Origin: Porticoccaceae bacterium
Lineage (GTDB): Bacteria > Pseudomonadota > Gammaproteobacteria > Pseudomonadales > Porticoccaceae
Direction of reading: 5' to 3'
Assembly: GCA_024639885.1 (NCBI GenBank)
Contig: JAHEGD010000009.1
Coordinates: forward strand, 1 to 64,000
Length of the DNA stretch: 64,000 nt
The notes below the pieces were generated by a model. The model saw nothing but the letters and a program-made list of their open reading frames with translations, was not told the origin of the DNA and ran no database searches. Every line of letters starts with the position of its first letter. The first letter of the stretch is position 1. Position numbers and translations under genes: made by a program. Positions 27,389 through 36,215 of the stretch are shown here, one piece after another.

Positions 27389-28122
27389 GCCTTTCCGATA
27401 ACCGCACCGCGGTAGTCACCGGCGGTAGCACCGGTATCGGCGCCAGTATCTGCCAACACTTATTAGATAGCGGTATGCAGGTGGTTAACCTGTCGCGGCG
27501 GCCGGCCAACTTCGACCACCCGCGGCTCACCAATGTCAGCGTCGATCTCGCTGACCGCGCCGCCACCGCGACCGCCGCAGCGCAGCTGGCCGCCGACCAC
27601 GAGGTTACCGTACTGGTCCACAACGCTGGGCTGATCCGCGCGGCGCTGATTGAGTCGGTCGAGCTCGACGACCTCAGCTATCTCACCGAGGTCCATCTCG
27701 GTGCCGTGATCGCACTCACCCAAGCGTTTCTGCCGGCTATGAAGGCGGCCGGCCACGGCCGTATCGTCAACGTCACCTCGCGCGCCGCACTGGGCTTGCA
27801 GACCCGCAGTAGCTACTCGGCGACCAAGGCCGGCATGATCGGGCTGACTCGCACCCTATCGCTAGAGTTGGCGCAACACGGTATCACCGTCAACGCGGTC
27901 GCCCCCGGGCCGATCGCCGACACCGAGATGTTTGAGGCCGCGGTCGCCAAGGCCAGCGAGCAGGAGGCGCGCATCGCCGCGTCAATCCCGATGCAGCGGC
28001 TCGGTCAGCCCGCCGATGTCGCCCGCGCCATCAGCTTTCTGTGCGACCAACAAAATAGCTTTATCACCGGCCAGACGCTATTTGTCTGCGGTGGCGCCAG
28101 CGTTGGCTCACTGACTATCTAA
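27385..28122 (+). CDS. Short-chain dehydrogenase/reductase
   Basis: 245-residue classical SDR with the N-terminal dinucleotide motif TGGSTGIG, the NAG motif VHNAGL, catalytic Ser near VTSRA and the YSATK Tyr-Lys pair. NAD(P)-dependent oxidation or reduction of an alcohol/ketone. Position between the DUF35 gene and the Rieske genes suggests it acts on an intermediate of the same pathway, for example oxidising a hydroxyl to a ketone. Translationally coupled to the DUF35 gene (ATGA overlap at 27385). Confidence 0.9.
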   Translation: MSLSDNRTAVVTGGSTGIGASICQHLLDSGMQVVNLSRRPANFDHPRLTNVSVDLADRAATATAAAQLAADHEVTVLVHNAGLIRAALIESVELDDLSYLTEVHLGAVIALTQAFLPAMKAAGHGRIVNVTSRAALGLQTRSSYSATKAGMIGLTRTLSLELAQHGITVNAVAPGPIADTEMFEAAVAKASEQEARIAASIPMQRLGQPADVARAISFLCDQQNSFITGQTLFVCGGASVGSLTI

Positions 28123-28136
28123 GTAGGAGTACTCCC

Positions 28137-29510
28137 ATGATCAAAACCTTCGATCCGCTCAACCCAGCCGCCGCTACGATTGATGACCAGCAGCTGGCGG
28201 GACTGGTACAGCCGACCAAGTTACACCGCAGCCTCTACATTAGCGACGAGATCTTTGAGTTGGAGATGTCGCGCATCTGGGGCGAGGCGTGGATATTTAT
28301 CGGCCACGAAAGCCAGGTAAAAAACCCCGGCGACTACTACACCACCCACATCAACCACCGGGTACCGGTGATACTGGTACGCGACCGCAGCGGTGCGGTC
28401 AATGTGCTGCACAACCGCTGCGCCCACAAAGGCGCCAAGCTAGTCGACACCGTTGAAGGCAACGCCCGCGCGTTCCGCTGCTGCTACCACGGCTGGACCT
28501 TTAACACCGACGGCAGCGTGCTAAAAATCCCCAATGAGGCGGGCTACGAGGGCACCGGGTTTGACATTAAAGACCCGCAAAACAACCTGCAAACCGTGCG
28601 CAGTGCCAGTTACCGTGGGTTTGTCTTCGCCACCTTGAGCGCCACCATCGTCGATTTGCCAGAGTGGCTGGGCGGCGCCGCCGAGGTCTTCGACAACCTC
28701 TGCGACCGCGCCCCGGAGGGCGAGGTGGAGGTAGCCGGCGGCGTGCTGCGCTACGAGCACGACTGCAACTGGAAGCTGTTTTTAGAGAACCTAAACGACA
28801 CCATGCACCCGATGGTGACACACCAATCGGTGGTCCAAGCCGCTGAGGACTACATCGCCACGCTGCCGCCCGAGGCCGTCGATCAGCGCGCCGAGGCCGA
28901 GATCATTCCGCCGTTTGGCGCCTCCTACGAAAACTTTGAGGAGTCCGGCATTACCGGGTTTGCCTACGGCCACCACTACGACGGCGGTAAAACTAGCATC
29001 CACGCCAACTACAGCGTCAACCCCGACTACTGGGCGGCGATGGTGGCCAGCTACGGCGAGCAGCGCACGAAAGAGATCCTCTCGTTCAATACCCACAACA
29101 CCCTCTACTACCCCTCCATCACCATCAAGAGTGCGGTACAGAATGTTCGGGTGGTGCGCCCCATCGCGGTCGACAAATGTATCATCGAGACTTGGTCGTT
29201 CCGTCTCAAAGGCGCCCCCGAGGAGATGTTGCAACGCACCCTGCTCTACTCCCGGCTGATCAACTCATCGGCCTCAATGGTCGGGCCTGATGACTTGGAG
29301 GCTTACAGCCGCATTCAAGATGGCCTGCAATCGACCGGCAGCGAATGGGTCGAGATGCACCGCCACTACAACCGCGATGAGCAGCTCGCCGACCGTACGG
29401 TTGGCGGCGGCACCAGCGATTTGGATATGCGCACCCAGTACCAAGCCTGGCAGGCCTACATGGGCCGGCTGGCCCACCATCTGCCGACCGGAGGCGACCA
29501 CCATGAGTAA
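28137..29510 (+). CDS. Rieske-type aromatic ring-hydroxylating dioxygenase, alpha subunit
   Basis: 457 residues. The Rieske [2Fe-2S] ligands are C95-x-H97 (CAH) and C115-x2-H118 (CCYH), and the catalytic mononuclear iron site is in NLNDTMHPMVTHQ, with a D-x2-H-x4-H pattern. This matches large subunits of aromatic dioxygenases such as those in indoleacetate, benzoate and biphenyl pathways. Together with the adjacent beta subunit it would cis-dihydroxylate or otherwise dioxygenate an aromatic ring. No dedicated ferredoxin or reductase gene follows. Overlaps the beta gene by 8 bp. Confidence 0.93.
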   Translation: MIKTFDPLNPAAATIDDQQLAGLVQPTKLHRSLYISDEIFELEMSRIWGEAWIFIGHESQVKNPGDYYTTHINHRVPVILVRDRSGAVNVLHNRCAHKGAKLVDTVEGNARAFRCCYHGWTFNTDGSVLKIPNEAGYEGTGFDIKDPQNNLQTVRSASYRGFVFATLSATIVDLPEWLGGAAEVFDNLCDRAPEGEVEVAGGVLRYEHDCNWKLFLENLNDTMHPMVTHQSVVQAAEDYIATLPPEAVDQRAEAEIIPPFGASYENFEESGITGFAYGHHYDGGKTSIHANYSVNPDYWAAMVASYGEQRTKEILSFNTHNTLYYPSITIKSAVQNVRVVRPIAVDKCIIETWSFRLKGAPEEMLQRTLLYSRLINSSASMVGPDDLEAYSRIQDGLQSTGSEWVEMHRHYNRDEQLADRTVGGGTSDLDMRTQYQAWQAYMGRLAHHLPTGGDHHE

Positions 29511-29988
29511 CCCAGATATCGACCTGCGCGCTATTGAGCAATTTCTCTACGACGAGGCCAACCTGCTCGACAACCCCGATCTCGATCGCTGGATTGAGCT
29601 CTACAGCCCGGACGGCAGCTACTGGATGCCGGTCAAACCCGACCAAGCCGACCCGCTCAACCACGTTTCTATCTTCTACGACGACCGAGTGATGATGGAG
29701 GTGCGGCGGCGCAATTTTGTCCACCCGCGCGCGGCGAGCAAAGACCACCGGGTGCGCTGCTCGCACATCATCGGCAACGTGCGCTGTACCGGCACCACTG
29801 CCCAGGGCGACCTGATTGTCACCTCAAATTTTCAATGTGTGCTCTACTACCGCCGCGAACAGCGGGTTTATGCCGGCACCTACGAGCACCATTTGATTCA
29901 AGAGGGCGGCAGGTTTAAGATCCGCCACAAGAAAGTGTTGCTGATCAACTGTGATGCACCGCACAAGTCACTGACGATTTACTTATAG
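29503..29988 (+). CDS. Rieske dioxygenase, beta subunit
   Basis: 161 residues from the ATG at 29503, which overlaps the alpha stop. It has the SnoaL-like cone fold of ring-hydroxylating dioxygenase small subunits: an acidic N-terminal helix (IEQFLYDEANLLDNPDLDRWIELY), DDRVMMEVRRRN, and the basic SHIIGNVR segment, ending with FKIRHKKVLLINCDAPH. It stabilises the alpha hexamer and shapes specificity. No cofactor motif is expected. Confidence 0.92.
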   Translation: MSNPDIDLRAIEQFLYDEANLLDNPDLDRWIELYSPDGSYWMPVKPDQADPLNHVSIFYDDRVMMEVRRRNFVHPRAASKDHRVRCSHIIGNVRCTGTTAQGDLIVTSNFQCVLYYRREQRVYAGTYEHHLIQEGGRFKIRHKKVLLINCDAPHKSLTIYL

Positions 29989-30014
29989 AGCCAGCCACTG
30001 GCCGAGGGGATTTA

Positions 30015-30257
30015 ATGAGCGACCAACGAGAAGCTGACCAGCGCCGCGCTATAGCGGCCAACGTGCGCCAGCGGTTTGTGTTTACCGGTATCTTTTTGGT
30101 GTTGTACGCCACCGTTATCTTGCTCTACACCGAGGCCGGCAGCTGGCTCAACCAGCCGCTGTTTAGCGACCATATCAGTGGCGCTATCTGGCTGATCGCC
30201 GGGCTTATCGCAGTCTTTATCGCGATGGAAAAACTGTTTTTAGTCCTGCGCAAGTAA
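30015..30257 (+). CDS. Small membrane protein preceding a sodium:solute symporter
   Basis: An 80-residue protein with two membrane helices (about residues 20-42 and 53-76) and a charged N-terminus. It starts with a GAGGGGA ribosome-binding site and is followed 32 bp later by the symporter gene. Two-helix small proteins next to SSS-family transporters (DUF485 or DUF4212) are thought to be accessory subunits; I place it in that class by position and topology, not by motif. Confidence 0.75.
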   Translation: MSDQREADQRRAIAANVRQRFVFTGIFLVLYATVILLYTEAGSWLNQPLFSDHISGAIWLIAGLIAVFIAMEKLFLVLRK

Positions 30258-30289
30258 CGCCGGTTCGGCCACCACCAAGAGACACTGAG

Positions 30290-31960
30290 ATGACTAACCG
30301 TACAACCCAGCTAATTGTGGCCGCGCTTACCCTAGCAGTCGCCCCCGGCTTGACACTCGCCGCCGGCGCCATTGAAGGCAGCGTCGAACAACAACCGGTC
30401 AACACCACCGCGATCATTATGTTTATGGCGTTCGTGTTGTCGACGCTCGGTATCAGCTACTGGTCGTCTAAACAGACCCGCAGCAGCAGCGACTTCTACA
30501 CCGCCGGCGGCAATATCAGCGGTGTACAAAACGGTACTGCAATCGCCGGCGACTTCATGTCCGCGGCTTCCTTTTTAGGTATTAGCGGGCTGATGTTTGC
30601 CTACGGCTTTGATGGTCTGATCTTTGCGATCGGCGCGATGGCCGGCTGGCCGATGCTGCTGTTTTTGCTCGCCAAGCGCATCCGCAACATGGGCAGTTAC
30701 ACCTTTACCGATGTGGTCTCGCTGCGGCTCGATCGCACCAAGATCCGCGCGGTTGGCATCGGTGGCACTATCACTGTGGTGGTAATGTATCTGATCGCCC
30801 AGATGGTCGGCGCCGGCAAACTGATCCAGCTGCTGTTTGGCCTGCCCTACGAGACTGCAGTCATCACTGTCGGCATTCTGGTGATCGCCTACGTCACCTT
30901 TGGCGGCATGCTGGCCACCACCTGGGTACAGATCATCAAGGCGGTGCTACTGCTGTCGGGTGCAACCGTGATCGCCTTTTTGGTGATGATGGAGGTCGGC
31001 TTTAGTTTTGACGCGCTGCTCGCCGGCGCCGCCGCCAACCACCCCAAGGGCGACGCCGTGCTCTCCGCCGGGGTGCTTTACAACGACCCGATTCAGGTCG
31101 CCACGGTATTAGTGTCAATGGCGTTTGGCATCTTGGGGCTGCCGCACATTCTGATGCGTCTGTTTACTGTCGCCAACATCAAAGAGGCCAAGCAATCGGT
31201 ATTTGTCGCCTCCGCACTGATCGGCTACTTCTACCTAGCGCTGATCATTATCGGCTTTGGCACCATCTACCTGCTCTACCAAAACCCCGAGCTGTTTGTT
31301 GACGGTAAAATTATCGGCGGCGGTAATATGGTCGCCATCCATCTCGCCAACGCGGTGGGCGGCGATCTGCTGATGGGCTTTATGTCGGCGGTTGCGTTCG
31401 CCACCATCTTGGCTGTGGTCGCCGGGTTAACCGTGTCGGGCGCCGCCGCAATCTCGCACGATCTCTATGCCGGCATCATCTGTAAGGGCGAACCGGACGC
31501 CGCCACCGAGCTGCGCATCACCCGCATTACCACCGTCGCCATCGGCATCATCGCCATCGCGTTGGGTATCTTGTTCCAGAAAGAGAACGTCGCATTCCTC
31601 GCTACAATGCCGATGGTGGTCGCAGCTTCAGTCAACTTCCCGGTACTGTTTATGGCACTGTTCTGGGCCGGCACCACCACCCGCGGTGCGATCTGGGGCG
31701 CGGTTGTCGGTTTGGTCGCCTCGGTCGTGCTGATCGTTATCGGCCCACAGGTCTGGGTCAGCGTGCTCGGCAACGAGCAGGCGCTGTTCCCCTACAACTA
31801 CCCAGCGCTGTTCACCATGCCGATCGCTTTCGCGGTGACCTACTTGGTATCCAAAGCGGACCGCTCAGAGCGCGCCGCGATTGATCGCCAAAACTACCAC
31901 GATCTGCTGATTCGCTCAGAGTACGGCACCGACCAAGCGCTGGAAGTGGCCAAGCACTGA
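30290..31960 (+). CDS. Sodium:solute symporter (SSS family, ActP-like)
   Basis: 556 residues with an N-terminal signal-like segment and about 13 further membrane helices. The family core SSSDFYTAGGNISGVQNGTAIAGDFMSAASFLGISG (read in pieces: DFYTAGGNISG, NGTAIAGDFMSAASFLGISG) is the typical N-terminal helix pair of ActP-like cation:carboxylate symporters. It probably imports an acid such as acetate, or an aromatic acid, using a sodium gradient. It ends the ligase-thiolase-Rieske operon, followed by a strong terminator. Confidence 0.92.
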   Translation: MTNRTTQLIVAALTLAVAPGLTLAAGAIEGSVEQQPVNTTAIIMFMAFVLSTLGISYWSSKQTRSSSDFYTAGGNISGVQNGTAIAGDFMSAASFLGISGLMFAYGFDGLIFAIGAMAGWPMLLFLLAKRIRNMGSYTFTDVVSLRLDRTKIRAVGIGGTITVVVMYLIAQMVGAGKLIQLLFGLPYETAVITVGILVIAYVTFGGMLATTWVQIIKAVLLLSGATVIAFLVMMEVGFSFDALLAGAAANHPKGDAVLSAGVLYNDPIQVATVLVSMAFGILGLPHILMRLFTVANIKEAKQSVFVASALIGYFYLALIIIGFGTIYLLYQNPELFVDGKIIGGGNMVAIHLANAVGGDLLMGFMSAVAFATILAVVAGLTVSGAAAISHDLYAGIICKGEPDAATELRITRITTVAIGIIAIALGILFQKENVAFLATMPMVVAASVNFPVLFMALFWAGTTTRGAIWGAVVGLVASVVLIVIGPQVWVSVLGNEQALFPYNYPALFTMPIAFAVTYLVSKADRSERAAIDRQNYHDLLIRSEYGTDQALEVAKH

Positions 31961-31988
31961 CGCTCAGCCTACTCAGCCATTCATTCCC

Positions 31989-32016
31989 ACCCCGGCCTTG
32001 CGCCGGGGTTTTTTTT
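31989..32016 (+). terminator. Rho-independent terminator after the symporter
   Basis: CCCCGGC (31990-31996), loop CTTGC, GCCGGGG (32002-32008), then eight T. Excellent plus-strand terminator 29 bp after the symporter stop. Confidence 0.88.
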
Positions 32017-32114
32017 GGCTTTAAAAAATTGCCTAAGCGCACATAGCCGGGGTGGCCGGCTCGCCGCGCCGCAGCCGATAAACCGCACGGCTCGACTCCG
32101 CACAAGCATAGTGT

Positions 32115-32166
32115 GCCGGCCAGAAAAAGATCCCGGATCTCGCGCTACGCGCGGTCCGGGATGACG
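32115..32166. repeat. REP-like hairpin element, copy 1
   Basis: A 52-bp segment (starting GCCGGCCAGAAAAAGATCCC) that recurs at 32335-32386 with one mismatch. It contains an imperfect inverted repeat: ATCCCGGA (about 32129-32136) and TCCGGGAT (about 32155-32162) around GC-rich filler. Looks like a repetitive extragenic palindrome. Confidence 0.6.
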
Positions 32167-32176
32167 ACGTAAGGAC

Positions 32177-32261
32177 CGCCGCACACGATCCGGAATGACG
32201 GTCGCCGGAATCGACGCTTACCCCCACCACTGTCGTCCCGGCCTTGAGCCGGGATCTCAAC
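32177..32261. repeat. Isolated copy of the 93-bp repeat unit
   Basis: Same unit as the array at 32423 onward, sharing CCGCACACGATCC, CGGTCGC.GGAATCGACGCTTAC and the hairpin CCCGGCCTTGAGCCGGG (at 32237-32253). It is 186 bp (two unit lengths) upstream of the array's first hairpin, with the second REP-like element in between. Confidence 0.6.
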
Positions 32262-32334
32262 CAGCAGATCGCTATACTCTGAGCTTATCAAGGGCAGCTA
32301 GCGCTGGTGGCTGCGCCGCGAACAAAAACAGGCT

Positions 32335-32386
32335 GCCGGCCAGAAAAAGATCCCGGATCTCGCGCTAGGCGCGGTCCGGGATGACG
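32335..32386. repeat. REP-like hairpin element, copy 2
   Basis: Second copy of the 52-bp hairpin at 32115, 51 of 52 bases identical, immediately before the tandem array. Confidence 0.6.
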
Positions 32387-32422
32387 GTCGCAGGAATCGA
32401 CGCTTACGCCTATCACCGTCAT

Positions 32423-32911
32423 CCCGGCCTTGAGCCGGGATCTCAACACGCAGAGCACCGCACACGATCCGGAATGACGGTCGCAGGAATCGACGCTTAC
32501 GCCCACCACTGTCATCCCGGCCTTGAGCCGGGATCTCAACACGCAGAGCACCGCACACGATCCGGGAAGACGGTCGCAGGAATCGACGCTTACCCCCACC
32601 ACTGTCGTCCCGGCCTTGAGCCGGGATCTCAACACGCAGAGCACCGCACACGATCCGGGAAGACGGTCGCAGGAATCGACGCTTACGCCCACCACTGTCA
32701 TCCCGGCCTTGAGCCGGGATCTCAACACGCAGAGCACCGCACACGATCCGGGATGACGGTCGCAGGAATCGACGCTTACCCCCACCACTGTCGTCCCGGC
32801 CTTGAGCCGGGATCTCAACACGCAGAGCGCCGCACACGATCCTGGAAGACGGTCGCAAGCATCGACGCTTACGCTCATCATTGTCATCCCGGCCTTGAGC
32901 CGGGATCTTAC
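32423..32911. repeat. 93-bp tandem repeat array with REP-like hairpin in each unit
   Basis: Six copies of the hairpin CCCGGCCTTGAGCCGGG start at 32423, 32516, 32609, 32702, 32795 and 32888, exactly 93 bp apart. The sequence before each hairpin alternates between TACGCCCACCACTGTCAT and TACCCCCACCACTGTCGT, giving a 186-bp higher-order unit; 32516-32701 and 32702-32887 are the two nearly identical dimers. The whole 31961-32995 gap (over 1 kb) contains only this array, the isolated elements and two terminators; I see no gene. Long open frames in it are artefacts of a unit length divisible by three. Confidence 0.88.
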
Positions 32912-32947
32912 CCCGCTAAAAAATCGATCTACTGATTTTTTAGCAGC

Positions 32948-32978
32948 AAAAAAAACCGCGCTGATAAGCGCGGTTTTT
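32948..32978 (-). terminator. Terminator of the aldehyde dehydrogenase gene
   Basis: AAAAACCGCGC (32951-32961) pairs with GCGCGGTTTTT (32968-32978), loop of 6. On the minus strand the stem runs into a T tract (32948-32955). It lies 17 bp beyond the aldehyde dehydrogenase stop, and could work in both directions. Confidence 0.85.
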
Positions 32979-32995
32979 AGTGGCGACGCTAAACG

Positions 32996-34420
32996 TTAGT
33001 GAACCGGATTGCTGTACGCCTTGTTGATGTTGATCACCTTCATCGCGGTGAACTCGAGCAGACCCTCGCGGCCCCACTCCACGCCCAAGCCAGACTGCTT
33101 GGCCGGCGGGAACGGAATATTCGGGCCAAACGCACAGTGCTGGTTGATCCACACCGTGCCGGTGTCGAGACGTTCGGCGACCGCGTGGGCGCGCTCTGGG
33201 CTAGATGACCAGACCGAGCCGCCCAGGCCGAACTCCGAGCTGTTGGCGCGGGCGATCGCATCGTCGAGGTCGCTGTACTTGACGATCGGCAATACCGGGC
33301 CAAAAGGCTCTTCGTCGACCACCCGGGCGCCATCGGTGATGTCGCGCACCACCGTCAGCGGCACAATATAGCCGGGGCCATCTGGAATATCGCCGCCGGC
33401 AATGATGTTGCCGTTGGCTTTGGCATCGGCGATGTAATCGCAGACTTTTTCATACTGCATGCGATTTTGTACCGGGCCAAACTGAACGCCCTCGACACTG
33501 CCGTCACCGACCACGGCGGCATTGGCTAGTGCGCCGATCTCGGTACAGAGATCATCGTAGACCGACTCGTGTACGTAGAGCCGCTTGAGCGCGATACAGA
33601 CCTGCCCAGAGTTGATGAACGAGGCGCCAAAGATACCCTCTGCGGCTGCCTTGGGGTCGACGTCGTCGAGCACAATCGCGGCATCGTTGCCGCCCAGCTC
33701 CAGCGTCAGCCGCTTGAGCGTGCCGGCCGCCGAGGCCATGATCTTTTTACCGGTCGGGGTCGAGCCGGTAAACGACACCTTGGCAATGCCCGGGTGGGCA
33801 GTGATCGCTTGGCCGAGCGAGTTGTCGTCGGTGATGATCTGCACAACGCCAGCCGGGAAGATAGTCGCCGCAAATTCGGCTAACCGCAGCGAGCTGAGCG
33901 GCGTGGTCGGTGCCGGTTTAATGATAATTGGGTTGCCGGCAACTACCGCCGGGGCTAGTTTGTACATCGTGATCAGCAGAGGGAAGTTCCACGGGCAGAT
34001 ACCGGCCACCACGCCGATCGGGCGACGCAACACTTCAATACGCTGGTTGTCGTCTTCACTGAGCACTTCTGGCTCGATGGTCTGCTCGGCGAAGAAATTG
34101 GCAAAGTACTGGGCAAACATCACCTCGTCGCGCGCAGCGGCCAATGGCTTGCCCTGCTCTTTAGTCAGCAGCTGGGCAAACTCCTCGGCGTTGTCGGCGA
34201 TCGCCTGACAAAGCTGCTTGATATAGCCGCCGCGCTCAGCGTAGCTTTTCGCGGCCCAAGCCGGCAGTGCCGCGTTGCCGGCCGCAACCGCCTCGTCCAG
34301 CTGTGCCTCGCTGGCGACAGGACACAGGCCAACCAGCTGCTCGTTGGCGGGGTTGAGTACGTCGATGGTTTTGTCAGCCGCTACCAGCTGGCCGTTGATT
34401 AACATTTTATAGTCGCTCAT
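32996..34420 (-). CDS. NAD(P)-dependent aldehyde dehydrogenase
   Basis: 474 residues, aldehyde dehydrogenase superfamily. PWNFPLLITMYKLAPAVVAGN, FTGSTPTGKKIM (cofactor), the general-base Glu in TLELGGNDA and the catalytic Cys in NSGQVCIALKRLYV are all present. It oxidises an aldehyde to a carboxylate. On the genome it sits with two acyl-CoA synthetases downstream of the TonB receptor gene on the same strand, and the amine dehydrogenase operon a few kilobases away would yield aldehydes, so it may act on an amine-derived aldehyde (inference). Substrate not determinable from sequence. Confidence 0.93.
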   Translation of the reverse strand: MSDYKMLINGQLVAADKTIDVLNPANEQLVGLCPVASEAQLDEAVAAGNAALPAWAAKSYAERGGYIKQLCQAIADNAEEFAQLLTKEQGKPLAAARDEVMFAQYFANFFAEQTIEPEVLSEDDNQRIEVLRRPIGVVAGICPWNFPLLITMYKLAPAVVAGNPIIIKPAPTTPLSSLRLAEFAATIFPAGVVQIITDDNSLGQAITAHPGIAKVSFTGSTPTGKKIMASAAGTLKRLTLELGGNDAAIVLDDVDPKAAAEGIFGASFINSGQVCIALKRLYVHESVYDDLCTEIGALANAAVVGDGSVEGVQFGPVQNRMQYEKVCDYIADAKANGNIIAGGDIPDGPGYIVPLTVVRDITDGARVVDEEPFGPVLPIVKYSDLDDAIARANSSEFGLGGSVWSSSPERAHAVAERLDTGTVWINQHCAFGPNIPFPPAKQSGLGVEWGREGLLEFTAMKVININKAYSNPVH

Positions 34421-34487
34421 GGTATTGCCCTCGTGTTGTTGCTATCCGGCGCATTGGCTGCACCTCTGTGGTTTTTACGGGCCGCTA

Positions 34488-36179
34488 CTACAGGCCCAAC
34501 TCTTCTATCATCTGGTCACGCATGATGAATTTTTGGATCTTGCCGGTTACCGTCATCGGGTACTCGCCGACAAAGCGAATCAGCTTGGGCACCTTAAAGT
34601 GGGTGATCTTATCGCTGCAGTAATCGCGCAGCTGCTCTGCGCTCAACTCGGCGCCCTCTTTGAGCTGAACCCAGGCGCAGACCTGCTCGCCGTACTTAGC
34701 GTCTGGCACACCAAATACCTGCACCTCTTGAATAGCCGGATGGGTGTAGAGAAACTCCTCGACCTCGCGCGGGTAGATGTTCTCGCCGCCGCGAATGATC
34801 ATGTCTTTGATACGCCCCACCACCTGTACGTAGTCGAGCTCATCCATCACCCCTAAATCACCAGAGTGAAGCCAGCCGTCGCTGTCTATGGTCTCGGCAG
34901 TCTTGTCGGCGTCGCCCCAGTAGCCCTGCATCACTGAGTAGCCGCGGCAGCAGATCTCACCTTTTTCACCGCGCGGCACGGTGTTGCCGTGCTCATCGAT
35001 CAGTTTGATCTCGAGGTGGGGACCGGGCCGGCCGACGGTGCTAGTGCGCTTGTCGAACGGGTCGTCGGCGACCGTCATGTGGTTGACCGGGCTGGTCTCG
35101 GTCTGGCCGTAGGCGATCAATACCTCGCTCATATGCATCTGGCCGTTGACTTTTTTCATCACTTCGACCGGGCAGGTAGCGCCGGCCATGATACCCGTGC
35201 GCAGGGTGCTGAGGTCGTAGTTGGCAAAGTCTGGGCTGTCCAACTCGGCAATAAACATGGTCGGCACACCGTGCAGTGCGGTGCAGCGCTCGGCCTGTAC
35301 CGTCGCCAGCGTAGTGCTCGGGTCGAACCCTTCGTCGGGGTAGATAGCGGCAGTGCCGTGGGTGATACAGGCGAGGTTGCCCATCACCATACCGAAGCAG
35401 TGGTAGAGCGGCACCGGAATACAGAGCCGGTCCTGCTCGGTGAGTTTCATACCGTCACCGACCACCTTGCCGTTATTGAGAATATTGATATGTGTCAGCG
35501 TCGCCCCCTTTGGCGAGCCGGTCGTGCCGCTAGTAAACTGGATATTGATCGCGTCGTCGGGGCGCAAACTGGCGCGCCGTGCCGCGTACTGCTGGTCTAG
35601 CTCGGCGTCGCTGTCACGCAGTACGTTATCGAAGTTGAGCATGCCGGGGCTCCGCTGGCCACCCATCCGCACCACATGTTTTAGGCTGGGCAGCTTGGCC
35701 AGCGTCAGCGGTGCCGCACTGTTGGCCGGGGCTGCGGCCAGCTCGGGGGCGAGCTCGTTGAGCATCGCCAAGTAGTCGCTGGTTTTAAATTGGGCAGCGG
35801 TGATAATCGCCTTACAACCCACTTTGTTGAGCGCGTACTCCAGCTCGTAGAGCCGGTAGGCGGGGTTAATACAGACCATGATCGCACCGATCTTAGCAGT
35901 AGCAAACTGGGTCAGCGCCCACTCGTAACGGTTGGGCGACCAGATGCCGACTCGGTCGCCCTTGTCGATGCCCAACGCCAGCAGCCCACGCGCCAAGCGG
36001 TCGACTTCGCGCTGGTACTCGCGGTAGCTCCAGCGAATATTCTGATGGCAGGCTACCAGCCCCGGCGAGTCTGGAAACTGCTCGACGGTGGCGTCGAAGC
36101 AGTCGCCAATGGTCTGGTTCAGTAGCGACGTGTTAGTTGGCCCGGCGCCGTAGCTCAATGCAGTGTTGTCAGTGCTCAT
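34488..36179 (-). CDS. Acyl-CoA synthetase (FadD-type AMP-binding)
   Basis: 563 residues. A3 P-loop [16 protein letters not shown], the ATP segment [16 protein letters not shown], the hinge [23 protein letters not shown] and the catalytic lysine motif TVTGKIQKF mark an acyl-CoA ligase. The sequence most resembles fatty acid- and medium-chain-type ligases that begin with an N-terminal [24 protein letters not shown]. Cotranscribed with the neighbouring ligase (36-bp gap) and aldehyde dehydrogenase (67-bp gap). The substrate is probably the acid made by that dehydrogenase. Confidence 0.92.
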   Translation of the reverse strand: MSTDNTALSYGAGPTNTSLLNQTIGDCFDATVEQFPDSPGLVACHQNIRWSYREYQREVDRLARGLLALGIDKGDRVGIWSPNRYEWALTQFATAKIGAIMVCINPAYRLYELEYALNKVGCKAIITAAQFKTSDYLAMLNELAPELAAAPANSAAPLTLAKLPSLKHVVRMGGQRSPGMLNFDNVLRDSDAELDQQYAARRASLRPDDAINIQFTSGTTGSPKGATLTHINILNNGKVVGDGMKLTEQDRLCIPVPLYHCFGMVMGNLACITHGTAAIYPDEGFDPSTTLATVQAERCTALHGVPTMFIAELDSPDFANYDLSTLRTGIMAGATCPVEVMKKVNGQMHMSEVLIAYGQTETSPVNHMTVADDPFDKRTSTVGRPGPHLEIKLIDEHGNTVPRGEKGEICCRGYSVMQGYWGDADKTAETIDSDGWLHSGDLGVMDELDYVQVVGRIKDMIIRGGENIYPREVEEFLYTHPAIQEVQVFGVPDAKYGEQVCAWVQLKEGAELSAEQLRDYCSDKITHFKVPKLIRFVGEYPMTVTGKIQKFIMRDQMIEELGL

Positions 36180-36215
36180 TATTTACTCTACCCACTCTCT
36201 TATGTTGTTAAATTG

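Noticed and set aside
32423-32911. CRISPR array
   Set aside because: The copies are contiguous, near-identical throughout their 93 bp, with no unique spacers between short repeats and no cas genes.
32288-32935. Long open frames on both strands across the tandem repeat (about 200 and 185 codons)
   Set aside because: Unit length of 93 bp is divisible by three, so any stop-free frame stays open in every copy; no ribosome-binding site or homologous family, and all frames are equally repetitive.
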